DNA from: Calvatia gigantea
Taxonomy: Eukaryota > Basidiomycota > Agaricomycetes > Agaricales > Lycoperdaceae
Assembly (NCBI GenBank): GCA_025093985.1
Contig: JACAAK010000001.1
Location: 3,286,001-3,350,000 of the forward strand
DNA length: 64,000 nt
Direction of reading: 5' to 3'
How positions within the stretch are numbered: position 1 is the first letter of the stretch; every line of letters begins with the position of its first letter. This document shows positions 1 through 10,930 of the stretch, piece by piece. The position numbers were made by a program, and so were the translations under genes. The notes beneath the pieces are model-generated. The model was given only the letters and a program-made list of their open reading frames with translations. It was not told where the DNA came from and searched no databases.

Positions 1-342
1 TGCGCAGTTCTATTTATAGAACCTCAGCGGTTCAACGGCGGCCTTGTTTCCAACTCCGGTGCGCGCAGGGCGGGGCTTTGACTCAGCTGACGACTGGAGT
101 GTGTCAGCGTATCAGCTTATTAGCGGGCGGTAAGCCCAGGATTGAGGCTTGTTTTGGCTGATCGTGCCCTGCCTTTCCCCCGATTTGGCTGGGTTGCTCT
201 GTCTGGGGAACACCCAAACAGCGGGAGGTACCTGTCTGGCTTCCATTTTCTCCGGTCTGTAGATGATAGGCCGTTAGTTGAGAGCAATGACTGAGAACAT
301 AGGCGATCGTTGTGCTTCGAAGTGGGCCGCACAGAGGTTGCC
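1..342. other. Left edge, no gene seen
   Basis: No reading frame with recognisable protein features is visible. The stretch ends where the first tandem repeat unit begins. Confidence 0.4.
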
Positions 343-951
343 GAACGCGAGTTACTGAATGGTAATCTCAGTTTATTGAGACGAGCCCAAAGTCTCTGTT
401 TTCTTTTCTTCTAGTCCACCGACTCCTGATATATGATCATATTATCGTATGTCAGAGTACTAGCAACGCGTGACATTTACAAAGCTCCTGATGTGACTTT
501 AAGGCAACTTCATGCTCACTAAGCTGCTTTTTCCTGTTTCGTGAGTTGAAGATGAAGGAATACAATATAAGTTTAACTAAAACATAATCGGTCAAGCTAG
601 AATATAAGGCCGTACATGAGTATACTCACTTCAGTCGCTCGAAATACGGCGAGAATTGAGGTGGATACATGACTTCGTACTGTATTTATATGAAAGAAGG
701 TGGTCAAGTAGTCGGGATGTACAAAAGATAAAGTAAAGGAATAAGTTGACAAAAAGGATGGAACACGAACAGTACCCACAAAAATGAGGAACAGTGGTCC
801 AAGCGTTCGGTGTTCAACACTCAGACCTGGCCGCTCGGCGCATCGGAGTAGGTTTGTTATCTCAACAGAAGAGTCGGATACTCATCGATTATAACAATAT
901 CATGTTACGATAATTAACGAATACACAATCAGGTCCTACTATTTGAAGATA

Positions 952-1446
952 TTAAACTCGCTCAGACTGGCAGCATCCCCAACACCCTGGACCACCAGTC
1001 GGCGCCTCCCCTTCAACACACTGCGGCTTCTCGTCCTGACAAGCAATACCACAAGGCCTAATAGCCTTCTTCTCAAAGCTTACAGCCTTGGTTGTAACAA
1101 CAGGAAGCGTAAAAGTCAAAGTCGGGGTGCTCTCAACGCGCACGCAACATCCCCAACAACCTTCATGCCCGGTCGGGATTTCACCGATGGGGCAGACCGG
1201 TTTTTCGGCAAGGCAGATTGTACACGCTTCAGGTACGAGTACCGATGGAGTGATGGTCGGCACTGGTTGGCAACAACCCCAGCAACCTTCGGAGCCTGTG
1301 GGTGCTTGACCTGCTGGGCAGGTAGGCTTGGTTTCCCGACAGACTTCAGTGCAGAACTCGCCACCGGTTTGGGGGTTGGGGAGCGCAGCAGCACCGATGG
1401 TGGCGGTAGCAATAGCGACGAACAAAGTGGCGAATGAGGATCTCAT
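952..1446 (-). CDS. Small secreted cysteine-rich protein, three GCWGCC modules
   Basis: A 164-residue protein with no intron. The start is the ATG at 1446, because it begins a clear signal peptide (residues 1 to about 20, hydrophobic and Ala-rich) followed by LPNPQ. The rest is three modules of the form C-x3-C-x6-C-x2-G-x8-C-x2-C-C, each ending in GCWGCC, so six cysteines per module, compatible with three disulfides each. Modules 2 and 3 are joined by a Thr/Val-rich linker. I do not recognise a named family; the architecture suggests an apoplastic or extracellular protein. A close paralogue lies at 3855-4175 in the second repeat unit, and four relatives lie at 42.7-47.7 kb. A frame extending upstream of 1446 exists but would bury the signal peptide. 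Confidence 0.85.
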   Translation of the reverse strand: MRSSFATLFVAIATATIGAAALPNPQTGGEFCTEVCRETKPTCPAGQAPTGSEGCWGCCQPVPTITPSVLVPEACTICLAEKPVCPIGEIPTGHEGCWGCCVRVESTPTLTFTLPVVTTKAVSFEKKAIRPCGIACQDEKPQCVEGEAPTGGPGCWGCCQSERV

Positions 1447-1562
1447 GGTTCTGAAATGATGGTGTGAGTGGTTGACTACGCCTTGTGCTTCACTTGGACT
1501 GACCTCTTCAAGTGGGATGAGTAGGCTGGAAGCTCTGGACGTAACACCCACAAGACAGCCTC

Positions 1563-1571
1563 GCTTTTATA
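1563..1571 (-). promoter_or_regulatory. TATA-like element
   Basis: TATAAAAGC on the minus strand, about 120 nt upstream of the ATG at 1446. The same element at the same distance is kept in the second repeat unit. Confidence 0.55.
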
Positions 1572-3854
1572 CCCAACAGACCGATTCATATTTCTTAGAT
1601 GTTTTGCTGGCCACACGACATTTCTCCAGTTACTGACGACCGAGCCCGTTGTTTGGAAGATCTCCATACCACCCTCTTTACCGGATCAATTCTAAAATTA
1701 CATGACGCAAATACGTCACCGAGAGCGGTCACGGGCAGGAATTTAACTACGCAGGGAACACCCCCGGGAGGCTCTGCATTGGAGATAGCACCGGTACGTT
1801 CACCTTTCCGCTGCGAAGGACAGTACTTGTGGAGCCTGGAATGTAGATGGAACGCGACACACGGGCTGCGCGAGACTGTGGTCATTGGTCAGGATCAGAT
1901 GTGTCGCCAGCTTGATGCCTCTCCATCAGAGAGGGAATGCAATGTATGTTGCGCGACGCGATCGGTACCAGTGATGTATGAGAGAAACAAGGCTTCAGGT
2001 AGATCTCTCAAGCCTATGCGTGCGAAAACTTATGATGCCAGTGCATCATGCGTGGTTTTGCTGCGAAGTTATCTAAGCAAAGCATAGACAATAGCGCGAA
2101 CGAGACACGGGGGAGCGCTAGAAATTTAGGGTATAGCGAGGGAGGAAAAAGGGACCGGTCAGAATGGGGAAGTTCAACATCACTCTATGAGCTGTGCTGC
2201 TCGGCATCGGCAGGAGTTCACTACCTCGGCATCCTGGATTGCCGTAGACGAGATTTTTAAGAAGACCAAGGCAATTAGTGCCCATCTACACAGGTGGCTG
2301 CACACATACTATTAGTTGAGTAGAGGGGAGGAAATGGAGGTGGTGAATGAAACAAGTGGATTGGAAAACGATATAGAGGTTGTAATGTAGAAAGTGAGTC
2401 AATAACACCGGTGACCCGGAATATTGCCAGCTATGGGCGCTATCTACGAATGGTGGAGTCCATTGTGATATGGGATACGCATCTACTGTACCTACATTAC
2501 AGCAAGAGTATCCTCGACGTACCTTCCCCGAACGCATTGAACACCGCGTCTCCCATCTATACAACCCCCAAGACCTCATTGGTCAGCTCTCTCGACGTGC
2601 CCACCACCTAGTCTTTCCACAGCCACCTTCTCTAGATGTTACCTACATACTCGTGCCTTCACAGTTCTCCTATTGTCTCACTAGTCGACACGGGGATCAA
2701 CACATGTACCGATTTGTCCAGAGTCGAGAAGAGGCACAAGGATCAGTGAACCACACACCAGAGATCCAAGATGGAAGGTGGAGAAAAAGACTGTTAATGA
2801 GTATCCGATCATTGCTCGCAAATAGGTCCTTGTTTTCCACATATCCTCTTTCTCCCAGGTTTCCGCGCAACATCATGCAATATTTTTTTTCCAGGCACAC
2901 TGGGTCAAGTCATTCACGTGGACACGCAGACACGCAAAATCTCTCAGATTGTACTTAGAAAGCAAACATATCCCCCCTCCTACAGTGCTATCCAAAAAAA
3001 CAGGGATTCGTTTCACACCACATCTTAATATAGGTCGGAATTGTGCCTGAAGGCCGCTCAGTCAAGCGTATTGGATCAGAACTCAGAGGGTGTGTGATTT
3101 CATTCAGAAACTTGAAGCAGGAAGGGTGTTGGCGCAAGGAAGATTCAGTACGGTCACCCTCCGGCACTCTGACCAGCGGATGAACCAACACTAGGAGGTT
3201 CTGTGCAGGTGGGGCCCAACAGGGTCATTTCTGCGCTTGTGAGGCAGATGACGACAAGGAATGTTTACGCAGACCGTGCGTATCGTCTGCAGTTTCTGGT
3301 GCTACGGAGGGTGAAGGAAAGCACTCTGGGTGAGCAGCGAGAAATCTGAAATACCTCCATAGAAGTTAATGAACGCGAGTTACTGAATGTTGATCTCAGT
3401 GTATTGAGGCGAGCCAAATTCTCCGTTTTCTTGTTGGAGGGGCAAACGCGCGTCGACGTCTGGTACAGAAGGCGGGGTCGACGGAACAAAAGCGTCACGT
3501 TATCGACGCACATACAGAAAATTCATTTTTAGCTTTGTCTCAGTTTCTCCCACTGTCCGTCATATAGAGCGACGACGCTCACCTAGCACCTCAGTTCTCG
3601 CGTTACGAGACTGAGTTATAAATTATCTCTTAGTTAGCATTTCTTTTCTTCTAGTGCACCGTTACTGACATTTGATCATACTATCGTATGACAGAGATGA
3701 TAAGCAATCCGCGAATGATTTACACAGTTCCTGATGTGACTCCGGCGCCGAGACAACTTTAGGCTCACTTGGAGGGTCAGATACCCATCAATTATGACAG
3801 TTTCACATTACAGTAACTGGCGAATACACAATCAAATCTTAATATCTGAGGGTG

Positions 3855-4175
3855 TTAAACACGCTCAGGCTGGCAGCATCCCCAACAACCTTCATGCCCA
3901 GTCGGGATTTCACCGATGAGGCAGACCGGCTTTTCGGCAAGGCAGATTTGACACGCTCTTGGTACGAGGATTTTCGGAGTGATGGTCGGCGCTGGCTGGC
4001 AACAACCCCAGCAACCTTCGGAGCCTGTGGGTGCTTGACCTGCTGGGCAGGTAGGCTTGGTTTCCTGGCACAGTTTGGTGCAGGACTCGCCATCGGTTTG
4101 GGGGTTGGGGAGCCCATTGGCACCGATGGGGGTGGCAGCAATAGCGATGAACAAAGTGGCGAAGGAGGATTTCAT
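3855..4175 (-). CDS. Small secreted cysteine-rich protein, two GCWGCC modules
   Basis: A 106-residue paralogue of the protein at 952-1446, with no intron. The ATG at 4175 starts a signal peptide of about 20 residues, followed by LPNPQ. Only two modules of C-x3-C-x6-C-x2-G-x8-C-x2-C-C are present. Modules 1 and 2 match modules 1 and 2 of the neighbour almost residue for residue. The protein then ends with QPERV, close to the last residues of the three-module neighbour (QSERV), so one whole module plus its linker has been lost here or gained there by recombination in frame. Function unknown; secretion is inferred from the signal peptide. Confidence 0.85.
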   Translation of the reverse strand: MKSSFATLFIAIAATPIGANGLPNPQTDGESCTKLCQETKPTCPAGQAPTGSEGCWGCCQPAPTITPKILVPRACQICLAEKPVCLIGEIPTGHEGCWGCCQPERV

Positions 4176-4290
4176 GGTTCTGGAATGACGATTGAGCGGT
4201 TTACCGCGTATTGTACTTCACTTGAACTGGCCTCTTTATGTGGGATGAGTAGGCTGGAAGTTCTAAACGTATTTCCCGCAAAGCGACCTC

Positions 4291-4299
4291 GCTTTTATA
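4291..4299 (-). promoter_or_regulatory. TATA-like element
   Basis: TATAAAAGC on the minus strand, about 120 nt upstream of the ATG at 4175. It corresponds exactly to the element at 1563-1571 of the first unit. Confidence 0.55.
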
Positions 4300-6345
4300 C
4301 CCAACAGACTGAGTCATATTTCTTGGATATCTCGTTGGCCACTGTATTTCTCCAGTTACCAGTCCTGCAGTTCGGAAGATCTCCATACTACCTTTTTACC
4401 AGATCAATTCCAAAATTACATGACACAAATACTGGACTGCACAGGAAACCTTAATGGGGTTTGATGGCCAGCAGGGGCAGTCTCGGGCAGGAGTTTAACT
4501 AGGCAGGAAACAACCTTGGGGAAGCTCTGTATTGGAGATGGGACCGGTGTAATCAATCTTCCCGCTGCGAAGGGCCGCACTTGTAGAACTGGAACAGAGA
4601 TGAAACCCGATACACGGGTCATGGCAGAGCGTTGGTCAGTATTTAGATATGTTGCCGGCTTGATGCCTCTCCATCGGGAGGGAATGTAGTGTGTGTTGCA
4701 CGACGCGATCGGTATCGGTGATGTATGAAGAGAAACAAGGCTTCAAGTGAGTCCCTCAAAATGCGTGCGGAAGCTTATTGTGCCAGTGCATCATGCATAA
4801 TTCTTACTGCAAAGTGATGCAAGCAAAGCGGCAACATCGCGAATGAGACATGGGGGAGTGCTAAAATGTAGGGTGTAACGAGGGAGGAAAGGGGACTAGC
4901 CAAGATGTGAGAAGTTCAACATCACCCTGTGAGTTGTGCTGCTCGGCGTCAGCAGGAGTTTACTATCTCGGCATCGGTGGGCGATATTTTTTAAGAAGGC
5001 CAAGACAATTGGTGCCCATCTACATAGGTGGCTGCGTGCACACTACTAATTGATCACAGGGGAGTAAATGAAGGTGGTAAATGTAGAGGGCGGATCGGAA
5101 AATGGCGCAGAAGTTATAATGCAGAAAACGAGTCAACAACATCAGTGACCCGGAATACCGGCCGGCTATGGATGCTATCTACGAATGTGGTTCCATTATG
5201 GCATAGGATAAACACTTATCTACCTTGTAGCAAGAATATTCTTGACGTACCTTCCTTCCCCGAACGTATCGAACACCACGTCCGTCATCCACATAGCCTT
5301 CGCCAGTTGGCACTCTTGGCACCCATTAGAATTTTTCCAATCCTTCCACGCCACTTACTCCCGATGTCGCCCCCCAACCCGTGCCCCGACTTTTCTCTCA
5401 TTGCTCCTCTCTCGCTATTTGGCGCCGAGAAGTATTGTTATAAAACGACAAATCATCGCACGTGTCCGTTTGTCTCACGTCGAAATAACACGTAAGCGAA
5501 GGGGCACAAGGGTCAGTGAGCCACGCACCAGAGGCTTGAGATGGAAGGAGGAGAAAGAGGACGCTAATGAGTGTTTGATCGTTGTTTGCAAAGTGGTGGT
5601 CGTGGTAAGTTTGACAGGTGTGCCCGTGTACGACTGCTGGGAGACTGTCGCTGCCCAAATAAGATCCTACCCATCCTCCAAATGAACTTATCTGAGCTGA
5701 ACTTCAAATTTCGATCTACTTTTGTTGATCTTGGCATCGATAGGTCCGTCAGATTCTCGCCGATATCTCTTTAATCAAGTGGATATTCCCAGTAAATGTG
5801 GAAGGCAATACATTTTATTTCTCCTAGGTTTCTGCAGAGCGTTGTCTCAGATTTTTTCCAGCCTCCCCTGGGTCGGGCCATTTCGCATAGACATCCACAG
5901 GCTCGAAATTCGTCGGACCGCACTCGACGAGCGAGCGTGTACCCCTTCCTCTTCCTCCCAAACGGCGTTGTACAGAGCTATACCAAAAATAAGGACTGAT
6001 ATTGCGCCGCACACGAGTCAGAAGTTTGTCTGAAGGCCTCTCAGTCAAGCATACGAAGATCAGGACTCAGAGGGCGTGTTTTTGCACCCAGGGAAAGGAA
6101 GAAGGCGGGGGCAAGGAAAATTCACGGCCACCCCCTCCGTACTCTGACCAACAAACGAACTTACACTAGGAGGTCCTGTGTGGACGAAGCCCGATAGGGT
6201 CGTTTTCTGAGCTTGTGGGGCAGATGGTAACAAGAAATGTTTGCGCATACCGTGTATACTGTCTGCGGTTTCTGGTGCTACGGAGGGTGACGGAAAGCAT
6301 TCTGGGTGACCAGCGAGCAATCTGAAACACCGCCCATACTAAGAA

Positions 6346-6888
6346 CGTGTATCGCGTGTTAGCAACGTTCCCTGGCTATTTTTAAGAGGTGTGGTGCCGT
6401 CCACCAGAGTTCAACGTTCAACATTAAGTTTTCTCAGCGCTCAATTTCCTGCCGTTGGTGAGCTGCCTTCGGTCTCTAAATACTGATGGGCAAACCCGAA
6501 CAAGTCCATAGTATAATCGTTACCAAAGGCAAGGGGGGTGACATGCGAGAGTACACCACCGTGCCTACTCGAGTATAACCTAGAGTACGGCCAAACCAAA
6601 CGCCTAGTAGGAGCCGAGAGCCAGAAGGGAGCCGGAACATTCTAACTTAAACCGCGGAAAGCAGAGTTGTGGACACTTTGTTCTTTCCGCGTTCACCCCA
6701 CAACTGCACATAGACTCTCACACATCAAGAGCATTCTAGAACGTAGTTAAACCTGCGTGTGTTACGTACCAGCTCAACTTCCGCTACTGCGGAGAAGGGA
6801 AAGATCGTACATGCAGCAACAAGCAGGACATCCCCAGCAGCAGACCAGATCCACACGATGTGCAGCGTCTATCCTCCACAGCTACTCC
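6346..6888. other. Intergenic, no gene seen
   Basis: Between the tandem duplication and the first dynamin copy. No supported gene. Its right part is the presumed promoter of the dynamin copy. Confidence 0.4.
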
Positions 6889-6899
6889 ATAAATACCAG
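6889..6899 (+). promoter_or_regulatory. Shared promoter motif of dynamin copies 1 and 2
   Basis: ATAAATACCAG, 57 nt upstream of the ATG at 6946. The same 11 bases lie 65 nt upstream of the second copy (17684-17694) while nearby bases differ. It looks like a TATA/start-region element. The third copy lacks it. Confidence 0.45.
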
Positions 6900-6945
6900 C
6901 TGTATCCCTACCTACCGCTCCCCTTAACCCATATCATCGTAGGTC

Positions 6946-9900
6946 ATGGGTTTTAAACGAAACAAATCAGCCTCAATCACATCCCCGTCCACTGCCACTG
7001 CTTCACCGTTTATTCCAACAGTGCCTATTACGACGCTCACTTCGAGTCCATTACGGTCGTCTTCATCTATTACCGTTGACTCGGACATAATGCCGATGTT
7101 CGGTAATTCCAATCGCAGTATCATCGCCTCCAATAGTACGCCTGAGACTAGTATGGCCATTCCAGCCACTGTTACTCCCGCCATCAGCGACAGTGGTAGT
7201 GGCAACAGTCAGGGTGCGACCAGGGTTCCTAGGATTCTCAGGGCCAAGCCTGCTACTGGCCCTGGCAATCACGCCAGGAACGGCGAAAATGAGGTAGGCC
7301 TCGCAAACCCGCAGATGTCACAGGCAGGTCGAAGGATGCTTGACCTCGTGAATGGACTCCATAGTACCGGGTATATCACCTCCCTCCGCACGCCGATAGT
7401 TGACTAACGAACGATAAAAAGCGTCCAAGTCGACATTGATCTCCCCCAGATCGCCGTCGTGGGCAATCAGAGCGCTGGCAAATCTTCTCTCATTGAGTCC
7501 ATTTCTGGAATTACACTTCCTCGTGCTGCGGGGACTTGTACGCGGTACATCTAACTTTTCCCCTTATTCTTGATATAACTGATCATCTGTCCCATCCAGA
7601 TGCCCAACGGAGTGTCGCCTCTCGCGTTCCAACTCTCCCTGGAAATGCGTAGTCTCCCTCCGCATCACGACGGATTCGAAAGGTCAACCTCTCGGCCAAT
7701 CTCGGAACGAATCCTTTGGTCCACCAATCTACGACAAACGAGAAGTCGAAGACAGAATTCGTAGAGCGCAGCTAGCAATTCTCAATCCTCACAGATCGGC
7801 TGCTAGTTATTTGAAAGAAGACGAGAACGATAGCGATGATATGAATGCGGCTTTGGACGATGAGATATTTGGAGAAGGTCCACAGAGTTTAACATTTTCG
7901 ATGAATTGCGTCTCGCTGGCAATAAGTGGGCCTGATGTCGCGGATCTTTCGTTTGTGGATCTCCCGGGTGCGACCTTTGTTAATTTAACTTGGGTCGGGC
8001 ACTAAACATTACGTCAGGTCTGATTGCGAGTGTTGGACGAGGTGGTAATTCAGGGGATATCAAACTCGTCGAAGGGCTGGTTACGTCGTACATCAAGAAA
8101 TCCAATTGTATCATCTTGTTGACAGTCGCTTGCGAAAGTCAGTTGAAAATTGAAAATTATTCACAGTTCTATAAGTAGCTTACCACGCCCCGTAGCTGAT
8201 TTCGAGAATCAAGGCGCTCATCAGCTCGCCAAAATCTACGACCTCGAAGGAAAACGCACAATTGGTAACCACCCTCACCCGCTTTTCCCTAACTATCAAT
8301 CGTTCTCATTCCTCTCTGCGCAGGTGTCCTAACGAAACCCGACCGAATCCCAACAGGCGAAGAATCCTCCTGGCTCCCCTTCATCCGTAATGAAAAGGAA
8401 CCCCTGGAGAACAACTGGTTCTGCGTTAAACAACCCTCTTCAAATGACTTGAAACAACACTGGACGTGGGAACAGGCGAGGCAGAAGGAAGACGAGTTTT
8501 TTGCGAGCACGGCGCCGTGGAATGAGTTGGATGGGATGTATGCGAAGTATTTGAGAACTAGGAACCTGGTAGAGAGATTGAGTAATGTCTTGAGTGACTT
8601 GATTTCTAAAAGGTGCGTGCTATATGCTCCGCGGCTCTGGTTGCTTTGGGGTGCTGATGGGCACGTTCTTCAGGTTGCCCGAGATTCAGGAAGAGATCGA
8701 GGACATGATCAACAAGACCCGAGAGCAGATTGACCTCCTTCCAAAGCCGCCGCCGAAGAATGCGTTTAACGAAGTAGCAAAATTGATCAAGGACTTTGAT
8801 TCGAGTATGCGGCTGCACATTGAGGGTGTACCGGATAAGGAGGGCGTCATACAACAGGTTCGGGTTCCATGCGGGCGTTTCCGAAGGGTCATCCGGGGAA
8901 CAGCGCCGGAGTTTAGACCGTTTAGTGAACCGTACGAAGGACAGAAAACACTCGCAGAGCCTGAGTTCTTGGAACATGAAGAGGAAGGTTTGTTAGGTGA
9001 AGGGCTGGACGACTCGGGTAAGGCGGTTGAGAATAGGTTAATATACGTCAATGAAGTGTATCAACGAATGGAAGAGTGAGTCCTCACGCTGTCGCTTCCG
9101 TGACTTGTCAGGTTAACGGTGGTGGTGATAGATCTCGCTCTCGAGAACTGCCTGGGTATTTCCCTTTCGTTGTCCAGCGCAAGTATATCAAGGACATCCT
9201 GGCTAAATGGGATCGGCCAGCAACCAAGCTGTGCGAGGAGGTTTTTGCCATTTTAACGGCACGCACTAGGGAACTCGTTCATCAACATTTCGCTTCGTTC
9301 GGTCAAGGGATGCTCGAGCATCAAATTCGGTCCGTATTTGTTTGTGCGATTTTACTGTCAATTCAATTCTGAACGGCGATGGCAGGCTGGTCATGCATGA
9401 GCACCTGGGGCAATGTTTGTTGGAGGCGAAGAGGAAGATTGGGTGGTTGATGAAAGTTCAGCAGGACCCATTTACGCTCAACAATCATTACCTGGCCGAC
9501 TACAAGGAAAAGTTCTTGACCTATTATCAGCGTGTCCGCCAAGATTCTCGGACATCCGACTACAATCTTGGCGGCGAGCGTAGTGCCTCATGAGTCGGAC
9601 AAAAGGGTAGAATCTCCGATGGACCCGACAGCGATGGCCTTGCAAGCGTTGGCAAGCCTTGGGATTTCAGGGTTTGAAAGGGGAGGATCTAGGAAAGCTT
9701 CTTGTGCAGGACAGGATGGGACCGGCTCTGGAGATCATGGCCACCGTTCGGGCTTACTTCCAGGGTATGTCATCCAAATTGTGTATGTGTTAAACGGCAT
9801 GATTAATTCTTTTATTAGTTGCGTACAAACGTTTTGTTGACAACGTCCCAATGGCAATCGATTACGAACTCGTACGAGGCTGGAGAGCAAGATGTCTTCC

Positions 9901-10061
9901 AGCTCTTGTGGACTAGGTTGGGCTTGGATAGCCCTGGTGCACGGGAGATGTGCAACGAGTATGCACAAGAGTCAGCACAGGTTGCAGACAGACGAGAGGA
10001 GTTGGATAAGAAGTTGGAGAGATTGACAGAGGCCACTCGTCGCTTGGTCAGTGTTGGGTAG
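6946..10061 (+). pseudogene. Dynamin-like GTPase, copy 1 (decayed)
   Basis: Same exon-intron layout as the intact copy at 22800-25929: a Ser/Thr/Pro-rich N-terminal segment, then a dynamin GTPase domain with P-loop GNQSAGKSS, switch region [15 protein letters not shown] and TKPD, then middle and GED-type regions. Introns up to about 9.4 kb keep GT-AG ends and phase. The last third is broken. After LGGE the frame hits TGA (9591-9593); the homologous sequence continues in a second frame (ALQALASLG) and then shifts again near 9663 to GLKGEDLGKLL. In the last exon an extra base near 9880 (GGCTGGAG where copy 3 has GGTGGAG) forces another shift before QDVFQLLW. With at least three frameshifts I call it a pseudogene. 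A truncated product holding only the GTPase and stalk part cannot be excluded. Confidence 0.8.
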
Positions 10062-10930
10062 GTAGCCGATGATGATGTAGTTGTATGTACATGTTTGGCA
10101 AGCTCTAGTGATATTTTTGGAAATGAACACTCCGTTTTTGATGCATTCGATGAACATCTGAACTGTAGAAAACTCGACATCGGGATCAACAGGGAGTAAA
10201 AGCTAGGCAGACTCGAAGGCAACGATGATGTTATTTAATGTAAGCACTGAAGGAGTGGTTTGATGTTGAACGGTGTCCGTCGTTCGGCCAAATTAACTCA
10301 GTCCGAGTCGGAAAGAAATCACCATTGCGCCAATCTCTGATTATCGACAATATCACGCGCTCTCAACTGGTTGGACTGGCCAAGTCCGGGCGGTCGCACA
10401 TTACCCCATGTCTCGTCATTGGAACTGTCCTGCTTGCTGATCGCTGCTGCGCTACCCTGACGCTAGGCAGTGCTTGTATGGCAAGCTTACGAACCACGCG
10501 CCTTCAGTCTAAGAGTGGCGGACATAGTGCCTTTCGCTGACTGGGCGCCCTAGATGGGAGGGAATGAAAAGTTAGTCTGCGCGGTGTCGCTCGACTATCA
10601 GAACGTTGTAAATCTTCAAAGACCTCTCAATGGCCTACTAAAACCACGATCTTCGAAGGCATGATAATCACAACCAGGTGTTCTTACCAACCCAACTGTT
10701 GATTGATTTTTTGGTGGACGTCCCGAGCCGCTGACCAACATGATCCGTTAATTTGATGCTACCAAAACCGGGATGCCCGACTCGGGATTCCCTGGACCCA
10801 TTTTCAGTTGGCAGCCTTCTGGCCGCATCATAACAATGAGCACCAATAATCGCCTATACATATACCTCCCTCCTCGAGGTTGGGTATAAAACTGGGACTC
10901 ATCTTCTTTACTGCCCTCCGTCTCCACAAT
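10062..10930. other. Intergenic with remnant of the dynamin-UTP20 junction
   Basis: About 10085-10190 resembles the sequence between dynamin copy 3 and UTP20 (about 25970-26080): both hold TTTGGCAA..GCT, a TTTTTGGAAATGAACA block, a GATGAAC block and GAAAACTC. This suggests copy 1 once lay directly before a UTP20 5' end. From 10200 to 10930 I see no gene. Confidence 0.55.

Larger units (their letters stand above)
343..3370. repeat. Tandem duplication, unit 1
   Basis: Unit 1 of a direct duplication of about 3.0 kb. Both units begin with GAACGCGAGTTACTGAATG (343 and 3371) and stay collinear throughout. Shared blocks include a polypyrimidine TTCTTTTCTTCTAGT stretch, the cysteine-rich gene, the TATA element, a long upstream region, and an end marked TTTCTGGTGCTACGGAGGGTG. 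Divergence is substitutions plus small indels, so the event is not very recent. From about 1575 to 3370 I see no coding gene; the frames there are short and are not conserved between the units. Confidence 0.85.
3371..6345. repeat. Tandem duplication, unit 2
   Basis: Second unit of the duplication described at 343-3370. It ends near 6345, after a block matching the end of unit 1 (TTTCTGGTGCTACGGAGGGTG). From about 4300 to 6345 no coding gene is supported; frames here do not match frames in unit 1 although the DNA aligns, which argues against them being genes. Confidence 0.85.

Noticed and set aside
943..1437. Long open frame on the plus strand across the first cysteine-rich gene
   Set aside because: It lies opposite the minus-strand gene with signal peptide and regular GCWGCC modules; the same kind of shadow appears opposite the gene at 3855-4175.
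2411..2958. Open frames in the upstream part of tandem unit 1
   Set aside because: The aligned DNA in unit 2 has different frames, so the coding reading is not conserved.
10325..10540. 71-codon frame after dynamin copy 1
   Set aside because: Short, no recognisable feature, and lies in sequence between pseudogenes.
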